From the NCBI RefSeq assembly GCF_001614315.2, contig NZ_LVEG02000001.1:310001-374000 (forward strand): a stretch of DNA of 64,000 nucleotides, given 5' to 3'. Source of the stretch: Halofilum ochraceum. GTDB taxonomy: Bacteria; Pseudomonadota; Gammaproteobacteria; XJ16; Halofilaceae. The position numbers and the translations under genes are program-made. Shown piece after piece: positions 8,827 through 18,211 of this stretch. Numbering within the stretch: the first letter of the stretch is position 1; each line of letters starts with the position of its first letter. Below the pieces are notes generated by a model. It was not told the origin of the DNA. It ran no database searches and saw only the letters and a program-made list of their open reading frames with translations.

Positions 8827-10257
8827 TTATTGGATGTTGTATCGACCGCCGAGCCAAAGTCTTGGCGCGAAGCCGATGCCTGATCGATAGTCCGGAAAGC
8901 TGGCCGCAAATAGTAAAACCATGCTCACAACCAAACCGCAGACCAGCGCCCCCGCAATGATCCGGACTCCAGGGGTCATGTAGACAACATACCGCAACGA
9001 AGGAGGACCCAGAGCTTTGGACCAGCCCCATGTGAGAGCGAGCGTAAGCAGGAGCAGAATCTGCCCGAACGGATAAAAGTAGACGCCGCTGACGAGACTA
9101 TGCACGAGAAGTGCGCACGTTGCCCATGCGACGGGCTGGGCCTCCTGCGGCAGGCGAAAAACGGCAAGTACAGCGCTTAGTACTACAAAAATGACCGTGA
9201 ATAGCGCAACCGGGAGTCCATAATCATGTGACACTTCAAGCAAAAGATTATGTGCGTGCGCCAACTTGGTCGGTAGGGTAGCGACGGCTCCAGGTCCCTG
9301 ACCGAGTACCGGTGCGTCGAGTGTTCCAGCAATCGCTTGGCGCCATAAGTCGACCCGACCACTAGAGCCGAGATCGATGGTAAAAGGCTCGGTTCCGGGG
9401 GAGGTTGTCGGTCCGATCAGAAACTGGCTGCTCGCCGTCGCGACCACGGCGGCTGTGGCAAAGGCCACCGATAACGCCATGGTCCGCCACTGGCTTCCTG
9501 TCCACCGGTAACTCCAGGCGATAATCATACCGGTGGCAATCAGGGCGACTGAGGTACCGCGCGCACCCGTTGTCACGACCATCCAAAGCATGATGACCGT
9601 GTTGAACAGTGCGAGCTTTCGCACGTACCCCGGATCCCGCGTAAACGTCAGCCAAATCAGAAATGGAATTATCCCGGTTTGAATATGGTTGAAACCACGG
9701 CGGTTACCTATTGCGAGGTAATTACCGTAAAATTCGTTACAGGTCCCGTCGTATAGGCAATGTGGTAGCCATGCGGCTAATCCGCGGACGATCAGGAGCG
9801 TGGAGATCAGGAGAATAGCCAGCGCCAGTTGGTTCGTGACCTCTCCTGGGCTGGAGAACCGGGCCAGATTGGCCAGTAGCCAACCAGCCGCCATGAGGGT
9901 CATGAGAAGGGTCCACTCGGCAGCCCCGCCGATATGGATATGCAGGGCCAGAGTCGTTCCGGTCAGGCTGGCGCTGAGCGCGACCAGTACTCCCATCGGG
10001 ATGGTGATTTCAAGTCTATGAACACCCAAAATCGCCGCAACCATAGCGATTGCCAATACCGGTACATTCATCCAGCGGGCAAGATCATAAGTCCATAGTG
10101 ATTCCGGTGTATAGTCGAGGATCGTTGAAGCGTGAAGCAGGAGGGGCGCAAGAAGCGCTAGTAAAGCGGTAAGTAAATAAGGCTCCACGGAACGATTATG
10201 AGTGCCCCTGTGCTGACAGGAAGGGCTCGCGCTTGTAGATCCTCCGGTGATGTTCAT
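8827..10257 (-). CDS. O-antigen ligase/polymerase family membrane protein (Wzy_C)
   Basis: Polytopic inner-membrane protein of 476 aa with about ten hydrophobic helices. A large periplasmic loop ends in the family signature GQGPGAVAT…HAHNLLLEVSHDYG (G-x-G-x-G, then H-x-HN and a downstream Gly), as in WaaL/Wzy enzymes that transfer or polymerise undecaprenyl-linked glycans. Substrate cannot be told from sequence. The ATG is 2 nt after the stop of the upstream esterase gene, so they are co-transcribed. Base composition is visibly less GC-rich than the flanks, common for surface-glycan genes. The 160 bp between clpB's terminator and this stop codon shows nothing else. Confidence 0.8.
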   Translation of the reverse strand: MNITGGSTSASPSCQHRGTHNRSVEPYLLTALLALLAPLLLHASTILDYTPESLWTYDLARWMNVPVLAIAMVAAILGVHRLEITIPMGVLVALSASLTGTTLALHIHIGGAAEWTLLMTLMAAGWLLANLARFSSPGEVTNQLALAILLISTLLIVRGLAAWLPHCLYDGTCNEFYGNYLAIGNRRGFNHIQTGIIPFLIWLTFTRDPGYVRKLALFNTVIMLWMVVTTGARGTSVALIATGMIIAWSYRWTGSQWRTMALSVAFATAAVVATASSQFLIGPTTSPGTEPFTIDLGSSGRVDLWRQAIAGTLDAPVLGQGPGAVATLPTKLAHAHNLLLEVSHDYGLPVALFTVIFVVLSAVLAVFRLPQEAQPVAWATCALLVHSLVSGVYFYPFGQILLLLTLALTWGWSKALGPPSLRYVVYMTPGVRIIAGALVCGLVVSMVLLFAASFPDYRSGIGFAPRLWLGGRYNIQ

Positions 10258-10259
10258 GC

Positions 10260-11054
10260 TTAACGACTTGGTGTCCGTGGCTCGCTCGTGCGCAGGGCAT
10301 CGAGGAACCCTGTAATCGCATGCACGAACTCGTGCGGGGATTCCGCGTGAGGCCAGTGACCAAGGTTGGCAAGCGTTACAATGGTCGCACGCGGGAAACG
10401 TTCATTAACGGTCGCTTCGGCAGCTGTAGGTAGGTAGTCGGAATTTCCGCCACGGATGAAGAGCGTGGGGCCGTTGTATGGCCCCTTTGCGGACGGCGCC
10501 GCGGCGATCCTGTCATATTGGCGGTATATCGTTTCCAAGGGGATACGCCATGCGAATCCCTTACCTTCACGGATGAGGTTCTTGAGCAGAAACTGACGAA
10601 CCGCCGCGCTTGGTATACGTTCAGCAAGGGTTGCGTCGGCTTCGCCCCGTGAGCGGATATCACTCGGATCAAGACCCTGTAACGCGTCAAGTTCCTGATC
10701 GTGGCGGCGATCGTACGCAATCGGCGCGATGTCGACGACGATCAGGGCCGCCACTCGGTTGGGGGTCGAGAGCGCGAGTTCCATTGCGGTCTTGCCACCC
10801 ATGGAGTGTCCGATAAAAATGGCCTCATCCAGGCCATGGTGGTCGAGAGTCTCGTTCACGTCCGCCGCCATGCTCGAGTAATCCATCGACTCCGCCTGCG
10901 GCGACCGCCCGTGGTTGCGAAGATCCAGACCATAAACCGTGTAACGGTCGCCGAGCGCCCGGGCGACGCCGCCGAGGTTTTCATTTGATCCGAAAAGTCC
11001 GTGCAAAAGCACGATTGGCGGACCCTCACCGATGATGCGGGCATAGAGTTCCAT
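10260..11054 (-). CDS. ybfF: Alpha/beta-hydrolase, YbfF-type esterase
   Basis: Cytosolic alpha/beta-fold esterase related to E. coli YbfF. It has the oxyanion region LLHGLFGSNENLG, nucleophile elbow GHSMGG with Ser84, and a catalytic His in NLGHWPHAE near the C-terminus. The physiological ester is unknown, although YbfF acts on acyl-CoA and short-chain esters in vitro. I chose ATG 11054 (264 aa) because it aligns with YbfF beginning a few residues before the first strand; an upstream in-frame start would add 15 unconserved residues. Divergent from the thioesterase gene across 65 bp, which suggests linked acyl-CoA/ester functions. Confidence 0.85.
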   Translation of the reverse strand: MELYARIIGEGPPIVLLHGLFGSNENLGGVARALGDRYTVYGLDLRNHGRSPQAESMDYSSMAADVNETLDHHGLDEAIFIGHSMGGKTAMELALSTPNRVAALIVVDIAPIAYDRRHDQELDALQGLDPSDIRSRGEADATLAERIPSAAVRQFLLKNLIREGKGFAWRIPLETIYRQYDRIAAAPSAKGPYNGPTLFIRGGNSDYLPTAAEATVNERFPRATIVTLANLGHWPHAESPHEFVHAITGFLDALRTSEPRTPSR

Positions 11055-11119
11055 AGCGAGTGAATCCTCTGGGCATGATATTGTCTGGTGTTGATTCAAG
11101 CCTATCAGAGGAGCGCGCG

Positions 11120-11578
11120 ATGTACGTACCCGATCCCGCGGCTGAGCGTGAGGCGCTGATGAACCCGGAGACGCACACCCTATGGCGCCAGGATATCATC
11201 CGCTTCGGCGATCTCGACGTGCTCGGCCATGTCAATAATGTGGCGTACATGGTCTACTTCGAGACAGGCCGCGTGGCGTTTTTAGAGCAACTGGGACGGC
11301 CTCCCGCGGATCGCGAACACGGCCCGGTGTTCGTCCTGGCGCACATTGCGGCCGACTACATCGAGGAACTCTATTATCCTGATACTGTCGACATCGGGAC
11401 GGCCGTACGGCATATCGGCGGCAGTTCATTTCACCTTGGCCACGCTATCTTTGCAAGCGGTGAATGCAAAGCGACTGCTACCTCGGTGATAGTCCAGGTG
11501 CAGGGGCGGCCGTTACGGTCGGTACCGTTAAGTGACGAGCAGAAATCCCTGGTCCGCCGAATCGGGGGAATGGCGTAG
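11120..11578 (+). CDS. Acyl-CoA thioesterase, 4-hydroxybenzoyl-CoA thioesterase (hotdog) family
   Basis: Single hotdog-fold domain of 152 aa. The motif DLDVLGHVNNVAYMVYFE is the typical active-site segment of 4HBT/YbgC-like thioesterases (catalytic Asp, then GHVNN). ATG 11120 is fixed by AGAGGAG 6 nt upstream. The substrate is probably an acyl-CoA, but cannot be specified. It faces the second ligase-like gene convergently. Confidence 0.85.
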   Translation: MYVPDPAAEREALMNPETHTLWRQDIIRFGDLDVLGHVNNVAYMVYFETGRVAFLEQLGRPPADREHGPVFVLAHIAADYIEELYYPDTVDIGTAVRHIGGSSFHLGHAIFASGECKATATSVIVQVQGRPLRSVPLSDEQKSLVRRIGGMA

Positions 11579-11662
11579 GGTCGCGTACCACGTAATCCGT
11601 TAAGGAAAGAACGCCACGGAATCCCGGAACACCGGATTTACTCGGTGCTGCAACGCGGATGA

Positions 11663-11691
11663 ACGGTCGGCAGCGATAGTTGCCCGACCGT
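11663..11691. terminator. Possible bidirectional hairpin between convergent genes
   Basis: Arms ACGGTCGGCA (11663–11672) and TGCCCGACCGT (11681–11691) pair with one bulge around an 8-nt loop. The hairpin lies between the convergent thioesterase and PglL-like genes. There is no T tract, so terminator function is uncertain. Confidence 0.35.
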
Positions 11692-11794
11692 AACGGGGCC
11701 GCGTGCTTGCGGACCTCCGATGTACGTTTCTGCGTTATTTTGGTATACGGGGATAGATTGTACAGAAGGCGCTGAAAGCCAAAGATCGGCGTGG

Positions 11795-13576
11795 TTATTG
11801 GCTCGACGATCGATCGGACGCGCTCATGGAGACGAGATCTTCGCCCCAAACCTCAAGACCGTCTTCGACGCAGTCTATCAAGCGTGGCAGGTCGATCTTG
11901 ATCGCTTTGCTATCCGTAATTGCCTGCTCAACTATCACGGGGGCCGCCGTCGGATAGTAGGAACTCGTCTCTCGTGCCATCCGGCAGGCGCCGTCAGCAT
12001 CTCCCGCTCGCAGAAGAAGCATGGTTTGACGTATCTTGACCACCCCGAGCGGACGCCAGTGCGCCATATTAGCCGCACGCTTAATTTGTGAGTCAAGCCC
12101 GAAAATGCTGGGAGCGAATTGTTGATACCCCGTCAGCGTAGCGTACGGCCCGACTAGTGAACTTGTGCTCAGTTTTCTGATTGTTCGATAGTCTTGTTTT
12201 CCTGGGTCCGATTCCGATGCAACCTCCATGATTCGATGAGCTTGGGTGCCGATATTTATGGCGGAGAACAAAGTGATAAATATAATCAGAGCGCCGGAAA
12301 GGGACATTATTCGCGACGACTCGATATTGATGCGGTAGTCGTCGAAAAGCGGGATCGCAAGCGCCACAAAAATGAATGCGAACCACGGGTACCAGAGTGG
12401 GAACTCTACATTACTGTGAAGGAACAGAGCACCCAGTCCAGCCGCAAGCGGAAGCGCATATGTATGATGTCGTTTGCGCCAAAGTGCGATTGCAACGGTA
12501 ACGAATAAGAAGAGGACTGTAGCGAATCCGATAACGCCCTGCTCAACAAGGATCATCGAAAAAATGTTGTGCGAGTGAAGCCATCCCCCCTGAGCGGCGG
12601 CGCCGGGATCGGGATCGAACGGATGGTGATATGAGAAATGACCGTAATTGCCTGGCCCGATGCCTACGAGCCAGTCGCGCGCTCCCCAGTCAGATATGGA
12701 CGACGCGATTTTTCGGTGTTCGACAAGACGCGGATATGATTCGGTTGAACGGTCAATTACGGAGACAGCACGGTCGGTCTCGTATCCCAGATGACGCTCG
12801 AAGGATTGGACGACGGGGGGCAATGCAATCAGACACGCCAGAACCATGCCAGAACCTGCCGCGAGCCATTTGCCTTTTAGCTTGAGTGCCGAGTCGTCAG
12901 AACGGCAGGCCACCCAGGCTAAGACGCCGACTAATACCAGGAAAAGTACAGTTATGCGGGATGCGGTGAGGGCACAAACAAGGCCGAACAGGATAGTAAT
13001 GCTTGCTGCGAGCCACGGATGGTCATCTCGAAAAGAGGTAAGTAAGCCGACGGTCAGTGCCAGCCAGATAGTTGTGGTCGTCAGATTGGGCTGTTTCCAG
13101 AGCCCTTCCAACCGCGGGTTGATTTCGACCGTCGGCCCCGCGCCGTCAAAAATCCCATAACGCACTGCGAGCGAGCAGAAAGAGTAGAGTATTCCGAGTA
13201 CAAGTAGTCCGCGGCCGACCAACAGTAAATAGGCACTGTTTCCGAGGTTCGTGCGAAGACGGCCGAGACCAGGGAGGGCAAGGATCAATACGACCAGGGT
13301 AAGAATTTGCCAACGAATAGTGGTCGTTATCGAATAATCGGCCAATGCCCCGGATAGAATCATGGAACCGAGGACGGCGGAAAGTGGCAACACGAGGCGG
13401 GGAATATGGAGAGTCTCGTCGTTTATCCGGAGGAGTGAGACGCCGCCGATCACGGCCGCAAGGAGGAGTGCGGCAGAATCCGGTACCGCAGTCTGTAGCG
13501 GCCAGATGGGCCACATCGATGCCATCAGTGGAACAAGCAAAAGTGTATAAACAAGGACTTGTAACGGCAGGGACAT
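11795..13576 (-). CDS. PglL/PilO-type O-oligosaccharyltransferase or Wzy-family polymerase
   Basis: Polytopic membrane protein of 593 aa with a Wzy_C core and a periplasmic C-terminal extension. The stretch LFLHSNVEFPLWYPWFAF matches the HS-x-x-E-[FY]-P-L-W-Y signature of the Wzy_C_2/PglL group, enzymes that transfer lipid-linked glycans en bloc to pilins and other periplasmic proteins. GIGPGNYGHFSYHHP and HSHNIFSMILVEQGVIG supply the usual loop motifs. The residues after ~430 look like soluble TPR-like helices. A GGAG lies just before the ATG. Lower GC than neighbours. Proximity to pilS makes pilin glycosylation attractive, but no pilin gene is in the window. Confidence 0.75.
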   Translation of the reverse strand: MSLPLQVLVYTLLLVPLMASMWPIWPLQTAVPDSAALLLAAVIGGVSLLRINDETLHIPRLVLPLSAVLGSMILSGALADYSITTTIRWQILTLVVLILALPGLGRLRTNLGNSAYLLLVGRGLLVLGILYSFCSLAVRYGIFDGAGPTVEINPRLEGLWKQPNLTTTTIWLALTVGLLTSFRDDHPWLAASITILFGLVCALTASRITVLFLVLVGVLAWVACRSDDSALKLKGKWLAAGSGMVLACLIALPPVVQSFERHLGYETDRAVSVIDRSTESYPRLVEHRKIASSISDWGARDWLVGIGPGNYGHFSYHHPFDPDPGAAAQGGWLHSHNIFSMILVEQGVIGFATVLFLFVTVAIALWRKRHHTYALPLAAGLGALFLHSNVEFPLWYPWFAFIFVALAIPLFDDYRINIESSRIMSLSGALIIFITLFSAINIGTQAHRIMEVASESDPGKQDYRTIRKLSTSSLVGPYATLTGYQQFAPSIFGLDSQIKRAANMAHWRPLGVVKIRQTMLLLRAGDADGACRMARETSSYYPTAAPVIVEQAITDSKAIKIDLPRLIDCVEDGLEVWGEDLVSMSASDRSSSQ

Positions 13577-13787
13577 GGGAGCTCCGAGGTTTCACGGATA
13601 TGGACGAGCACCGATCGTGGAGGGTCTCGCCATCGGCACAGCAATGTAATGGTCGTTTTGGTGGCGCCGGATCGGTATCCCTTGGGATATCGTGCGGAGT
13701 GATCGTCAGGTTGACGCGAATATTGCTATGTTCAGGTCAGCCTATTGCAGCCGCTTACGGGGATAAAGGGATGTCCTGAATAAACAC

Positions 13788-14111
13788 TCAGTCCCATCTC
13801 GGATCGCGGACCTGGATCCAGCCCTCGTCGTTGACGCGCACCGGGAAGGTTTCGGTCGCTTCATAGGCGGGCGGGGTGAGGGCCTCGCCGGTCTTGATGC
13901 AGAACTTCGCACCGTGGCGCGGGCAGACGATGCAGTCGTCCTCGATCTCGCCGCCGGAGAGTTCGGCGCCGTCGTGGGTGCAGACGTCTTCAAGGGCGTA
14001 GAAGTCACCCTCGATGTTGAATACGACGATATCGACGTCGTCGACGTCGATCACGCGGTATTCACCGGGTAGCAGTTCGTCCTTCTTCGCGACATCCGTC
14101 CAGTCAGACAT
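13788..14111 (-). CDS. Rieske-type [2Fe-2S] ferredoxin, last gene of the suf operon
   Basis: A 107-aa non-heme Rieske ferredoxin with the cluster boxes CTHDGAEL (Cys, His) and CPRHGAKF (Cys, His). It resembles the ferredoxin subunits of ring-hydroxylating oxygenases but stands alone at the end of the suf operon, where it may donate electrons during cluster assembly. I used ATG 14111 (MSDWTDV), the normal start of the fold; an upstream in-frame ATG at 14210 would add a basic, low-complexity extension. The 130-bp spacer to sufT holds no other gene. Confidence 0.88.
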   Translation of the reverse strand: MSDWTDVAKKDELLPGEYRVIDVDDVDIVVFNIEGDFYALEDVCTHDGAELSGGEIEDDCIVCPRHGAKFCIKTGEALTPPAYEATETFPVRVNDEGWIQVRDPRWD

Positions 14112-14241
14112 CGAGTCGTTCCCGCCGGTTGGTGTTTTCGGTGAGGTTTCGCGCTGCCCGCGCCAGAGATCCACCGGGCGGCGGCCGCCGTATGTCCGGC
14201 GCTTACCCACGGTGCAGTCTCGTAATTTCCGTATTCCGCAC

Positions 14242-14790
14242 TTACATCATGCCCGTCTGCAGGCGCGCGGTCTCGGACATCATGTCCGGCCCCCAGGGCG
14301 GGTCGAATACGAGTTCGACATCGCACTGCTCGACGCCGGGGATCAGCTCGACGCTGTAGCGCACGTCATCGGCGATGACGTCGCCCATGCCGCAACCGGG
14401 GGCGGTCAGGGTCATGCGGATCTCGACGTACCAGCTCTCGTCGGTGGCGCGGCGAACATCGCAGTCGTAGACGAGGCCGAGATCAACGATATTGATGGGG
14501 ATCTCGGGGTCGTAGCAGGTCTCGAGCTGGCGATAGACCGCCGCCTCGATGTCCTTGTCGCTCGGATTGTCCGGGACCGCGGGACCCTCCATGGGGTCGC
14601 GGCCAAGCGCATCCGCGTCCTCATTGGCGATCCGGGCGAGGTTGCCGCCGATGTTGACGGTGAAACTGCCGCCCAGTGCCTGGGTGATGATGACCTGCAT
14701 GCCCTTGGGCAGAATGATCCGGTCGCCCGATGGCACGCGGATCGCCTGGACACCGCGCGAGAGCGTGATCGGTTCGTAACCCTGCATCAT
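14242..14790 (-). CDS. sufT: SUF system auxiliary protein SufT (MIP18/DUF59 family)
   Basis: SufT-type Fe-S maturation factor. The N-terminal portion carries the SufT-specific stretch (LSRGVQAIRVPSG, ITQALGGSFTV); the C-terminal MIP18 domain has CYDPEIPINIVDLGLVYD and TLTAPGCGMGD with its conserved cysteine. Known SufT proteins help deliver clusters to targets such as lipoate synthase and aconitase. I chose ATG 14790, 8–10 nt after AAGGA, which gives 182 aa; a TTG at 14811 is also in frame. It follows sufS with a 13-bp gap. Confidence 0.92.
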   Translation of the reverse strand: MMQGYEPITLSRGVQAIRVPSGDRIILPKGMQVIITQALGGSFTVNIGGNLARIANEDADALGRDPMEGPAVPDNPSDKDIEAAVYRQLETCYDPEIPINIVDLGLVYDCDVRRATDESWYVEIRMTLTAPGCGMGDVIADDVRYSVELIPGVEQCDVELVFDPPWGPDMMSETARLQTGMM

Positions 14791-14803
14791 GGCGTTGAAT
14801 CCT

Positions 14804-16057
14804 TCAGGCAAGCATCGCGCGGACGTTTGCGATGCCTTCGATCAGGCGGTCGACGTCCGCACGGGTATTGTAAAACGCGAACGATGCGCGCGCAGTCCCC
14901 GCGAGCCCGAAATGCTCCATCGCCGGCATGGCGCAGTGATGACCGGTACGGATCGCGACGCCCTCCTGATCGATCAGCATGCCGAGATCATTGGGGTGGA
15001 CGCCGTCGATGACGAACGAGAGCACGCCGGCCTTCTCCGGCGCCCTCCCGATGATCCGCAGGCCCTCGATCTCGTGGGCTCGCTCGTGCGCGTAGGCGAG
15101 CACGTCGGCCTCCTGGGCCGCCATGCGATCGATCCCGATCCCGTTGATATAGTCGACCGCGGCTCCGAGACCGATCGCGCCGGCGATGTTCGGGGTGCCC
15201 GCCTCGAAGCGGTTCGGGATCACCTGGAACTCGCTGCCGGAGAAGCTGACTTTGGTGATCATCTCGCCGCCGCCCTGGTACGGGGGCATGGCCTCCAGGA
15301 TATCGGCCTTCGCGTACAGGACGCCGATGCCGGTCGGACCAAACATCTTGTGCCCGGAAAAGCAGTAGAAGTCGGCGTCGAGCGCCTGCACGTCGACGGC
15401 GAAATGCGGCACGGACTGTGCCCCGTCGACCAGTACCGGTACACCGTGCGCGTGGGCGCTCGCGATCATGTCGCCCACCGGGTTGATGGTGCCCAGCGCA
15501 TTGGAGACATGGCCGATCGCGAGCAGGCGCGTCCGTGGGCCGATGAGGCGCTCGAACTCGTCGAGTTGCAGTACGCCGTCGTCATCGAACGGAATCACCC
15601 GGAGCGTCGCCCCGGTCTGCTCCGCCACCAGCTGCCACGGGACGATGTTGGAGTGATGCTCCATCTCCGAGAGAAGGATCTCGTCCCCCGGCTGCAGCAG
15701 CGGCCGCAGGTAGGCCTGCGCCACGAGATTGACCGATTCGGTGGTGCCGCGTGTGAATACGAGCTCACGCGATTCCGCGGCATTGATGAAATCGGCGATT
15801 TTCGCGCGCGCATCCTCGTACTGCGCGGTGGCGCGCTCGGCGAGGGTATGCACACCGCGATGGATGTTCGAATTCGTCTCGCGGTAGTAGCGGTCGATCG
15901 CCTCGATCACCGCCGTCGGCTTCTGCGAGGTCGCCGCATTATCCAGATACACGAGCGGGTGCCCGCCCACCTCCTGACGGAAGATGGGGAAGTCGTCCCG
16001 CAGCCGCTCGATATCGAGCGGCCCGGAGGCGGTTGCGGTATCGGTGACGGCGGTCAT
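14804..16057 (-). CDS. sufS: Group II cysteine desulfurase SufS
   Basis: PLP-dependent enzyme that takes sulfur from L-cysteine as a persulfide and feeds it to the SufBCD scaffold. PLP binds Lys237 in SGHKMFGPTG; the persulfide-forming residue is Cys375 in RTGHHCAMP. The length of 417 aa is normal. The start overlaps the sufD stop by 4 nt (ATGA). Type II desulfurases need a sulfur acceptor (SufE or SufU), yet neither gene is in this operon. Confidence 0.97.
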   Translation of the reverse strand: MTAVTDTATASGPLDIERLRDDFPIFRQEVGGHPLVYLDNAATSQKPTAVIEAIDRYYRETNSNIHRGVHTLAERATAQYEDARAKIADFINAAESRELVFTRGTTESVNLVAQAYLRPLLQPGDEILLSEMEHHSNIVPWQLVAEQTGATLRVIPFDDDGVLQLDEFERLIGPRTRLLAIGHVSNALGTINPVGDMIASAHAHGVPVLVDGAQSVPHFAVDVQALDADFYCFSGHKMFGPTGIGVLYAKADILEAMPPYQGGGEMITKVSFSGSEFQVIPNRFEAGTPNIAGAIGLGAAVDYINGIGIDRMAAQEADVLAYAHERAHEIEGLRIIGRAPEKAGVLSFVIDGVHPNDLGMLIDQEGVAIRTGHHCAMPAMEHFGLAGTARASFAFYNTRADVDRLIEGIANVRAMLA

Positions 16058-17388
16058 ACGAATTCCTGGATACGCTCCGCATGCGGCAGTTCGTCGATGA
16101 CGAAGCCCTGCAGCCAGTCGCGCAGCGGTTCGATGCTCATGCGCTCGATTGTCGCTTCCGCGAAGGCGTAGAGGAGCAGCCCACGCGCGGTCTCGTGATC
16201 CACGCCGCGTGAGCGCAGATAGAAGAGGGCGCGCGTGTCGAGCTGGCCCACCGTCGCCCCGTGCGTGCAGACCACGTCGTCGGCGTAGATCTCGAGTTCC
16301 GGCTTGGTGTCGATCTCGGCTTTGCCGGAGAGCAGCAGGTTGTCATTCGACTGATACGCGGCCGTCTTCTGCGCGTGCGGTGCCACATACACGCGGCCGT
16401 TGAACACGCCCCGGGCGTACCCGTCGAGGATGCCGCGGTAGGCCTCCTCGCTGGTCGTGTTCGGCTGGTTGTGGTTGATGCGCGTGTGCGTATCAACGTG
16501 TTGCCGGCCGTTGACGAGGTAGAGGCCGTTGTACAGTGTCTCCGCGCCTTCGGCGTTCAGGGCCGTGTTGATATCGGTGCGGCACAGCGCGGCGCCGATC
16601 TGCACGTTGTGCTGCTCCAGGCGGCTGTTCCCGGCCTGGTTCACGTGCAGGCTCCCGATATGGAAGCCCTTGCGGCTCTCGCGCTGGATCCGGTAGTGAG
16701 CGATCCGGGCGCCCTCGGCCAGGCGCGCCTCGGTGACGGCATTGGTCAGGTTCTGCGGATCGTCCATGCCGACATAGTGCTCGATGATCGTCGCCTCGCC
16801 GTGATGGGCGGCATCGATCAGGATGCGCGGATGGGCCGCCACCGGTTCGTCGCACAGCGTCGAGACGAACAGGAGTTCGATCGGGCGCTCGACCCGGCGG
16901 TCGGCCGCGACCTCGATGACGGCGCCGTCCTCCGCGAAGGCGGTGTTGAGCGCGGTAAAGCCGCTGAAGTGGGTGGGCGCCGCGTCGGCGAGCCGGTCCT
17001 TCAGGGCGTCCGGGTCCTCGGCCAATACCTGTGCGAGGCTACGCACTCGCACGGCGTCGTCGGCCATGTCGCCGTCGGACAGCGCCGCGGCATAGTGGCC
17101 GTTGATGAACACGAGCCGATGCGCATCGAGATCCGGGATGCGCAGCGCTTCGATCCGCTCGGCGTCGGCCGTGGCGCCCGCCGCATCCGGGCGGGCGAAA
17201 TCGCGCTTGGCGATCGCCTTGGTGCTGGTGTACTTCCAGTCCTCGATGCGCTGATTCGGCAGGCCCATTTCGGCGAAACGCGCCACCGCGTCCCGCCGCA
17301 GGTCTGCGACCCACTCGCTGGAGTCGCCCGGGCGCTCTCCCTGCAGACGTTCGAGCAGTCGGGTTGCGGTTTCGTCTACGGCCTTCAT
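16054..17388 (-). CDS. sufD: Fe-S cluster assembly protein SufD
   Basis: SufD subunit (444 aa) of the SufBC2D scaffold on which [Fe-S] clusters are built. The C-terminal beta-helix and helical cap carry the motifs CTHGATVGQLD and LFYLRSRGVDHETARGLL typical of SufD; the His in CTHG corresponds to the residue implicated in cluster formation at the SufB/SufD interface. It overlaps sufC and sufS by 4 nt each, so expression is tightly coupled. Confidence 0.95.
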   Translation of the reverse strand: MKAVDETATRLLERLQGERPGDSSEWVADLRRDAVARFAEMGLPNQRIEDWKYTSTKAIAKRDFARPDAAGATADAERIEALRIPDLDAHRLVFINGHYAAALSDGDMADDAVRVRSLAQVLAEDPDALKDRLADAAPTHFSGFTALNTAFAEDGAVIEVAADRRVERPIELLFVSTLCDEPVAAHPRILIDAAHHGEATIIEHYVGMDDPQNLTNAVTEARLAEGARIAHYRIQRESRKGFHIGSLHVNQAGNSRLEQHNVQIGAALCRTDINTALNAEGAETLYNGLYLVNGRQHVDTHTRINHNQPNTTSEEAYRGILDGYARGVFNGRVYVAPHAQKTAAYQSNDNLLLSGKAEIDTKPELEIYADDVVCTHGATVGQLDTRALFYLRSRGVDHETARGLLLYAFAEATIERMSIEPLRDWLQGFVIDELPHAERIQEFV

Positions 17389-18155
17389 GCGGACTCGGCC
17401 TCCTCGTTGCGGATCCAGTCGTATCCGTGCTCTTCGAGTTCATGTGCGAGCTGCTTGTCACCGGACTTCAGCACCTGTCCGCGCGCCAGTACATGGACGC
17501 GGTCGGGCTGGATGTGGTCGAGCAGGCGCTGGTAGTGCGTGACCAGCACGATCGCCCGGTCCGGACTGCGCATCTTCTCGACGCCCTGGGCGACGATCTT
17601 GAGCGCATCGATGTCGAGGCCCGAATCGGTCTCATCCATGACGCACAGTTCGGGTTCCAGCACCATCATCTGGAATACCTCGTTGCGCTTTTTCTCGCCG
17701 CCGGAGAAGCCCTCGTTGACGGAGCGCTTGAGGAAGCTCTCGTCCATGCCCATGAGCTTCATCTTCTGCTTGACGTCGGTGAGGAAATCGACCGAGTCGA
17801 TCTCGTCCAGCCCCCGGTGCTTGCGCTTGGCATTCACCGCGGACTTGAGCAGATAGATGTTGTTCACGCCCGGGATTTCGACCGGGTACTGGAACGCAAG
17901 AAAGACGCCCTCGTGGGCCCGCTCTTCCGGTTCCATCTCCAGCAGGTTCTGCCCCTTGTACGTCACCGAGCCCTCGGTCACTTCATAGTCGTCACGCCCG
18001 GCCAGGATATGCGCCAGCGTCGACTTGCCGGAGCCGTTCGGCCCCATGATCGCGTGCACCTCGCCGGCGTTCACCTCGAGGTTCAGGCCGCGAAGGATTT
18101 CCGCGTCCTCGGCCTTCGCGTGCAGGTTGGTAATCTTCAGCATCGGTTCAGTCAT
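17385..18155 (-). CDS. sufC: SUF scaffold ATPase SufC
   Basis: Cytosolic ABC-type ATPase (256 aa) that powers conformational change of the SufBCD scaffold; it is not a transporter. Walker A is GPNGSGKST, the signature is FSGGEKKR, and Walker B is CVMDETDSGLD. It starts 150 bp after sufB; that gap contains a REP twin, so sufC may be translated or stabilised differently from sufB. Confidence 0.97.
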   Translation of the reverse strand: MTEPMLKITNLHAKAEDAEILRGLNLEVNAGEVHAIMGPNGSGKSTLAHILAGRDDYEVTEGSVTYKGQNLLEMEPEERAHEGVFLAFQYPVEIPGVNNIYLLKSAVNAKRKHRGLDEIDSVDFLTDVKQKMKLMGMDESFLKRSVNEGFSGGEKKRNEVFQMMVLEPELCVMDETDSGLDIDALKIVAQGVEKMRSPDRAIVLVTHYQRLLDHIQPDRVHVLARGQVLKSGDKQLAHELEEHGYDWIRNEEAESA

Positions 18156-18211
18156 GGAACTTGTGACTCCTTGATCCAGTGGGGCTTGGCCCCGAATTCA
18201 GAATTCTTCGG

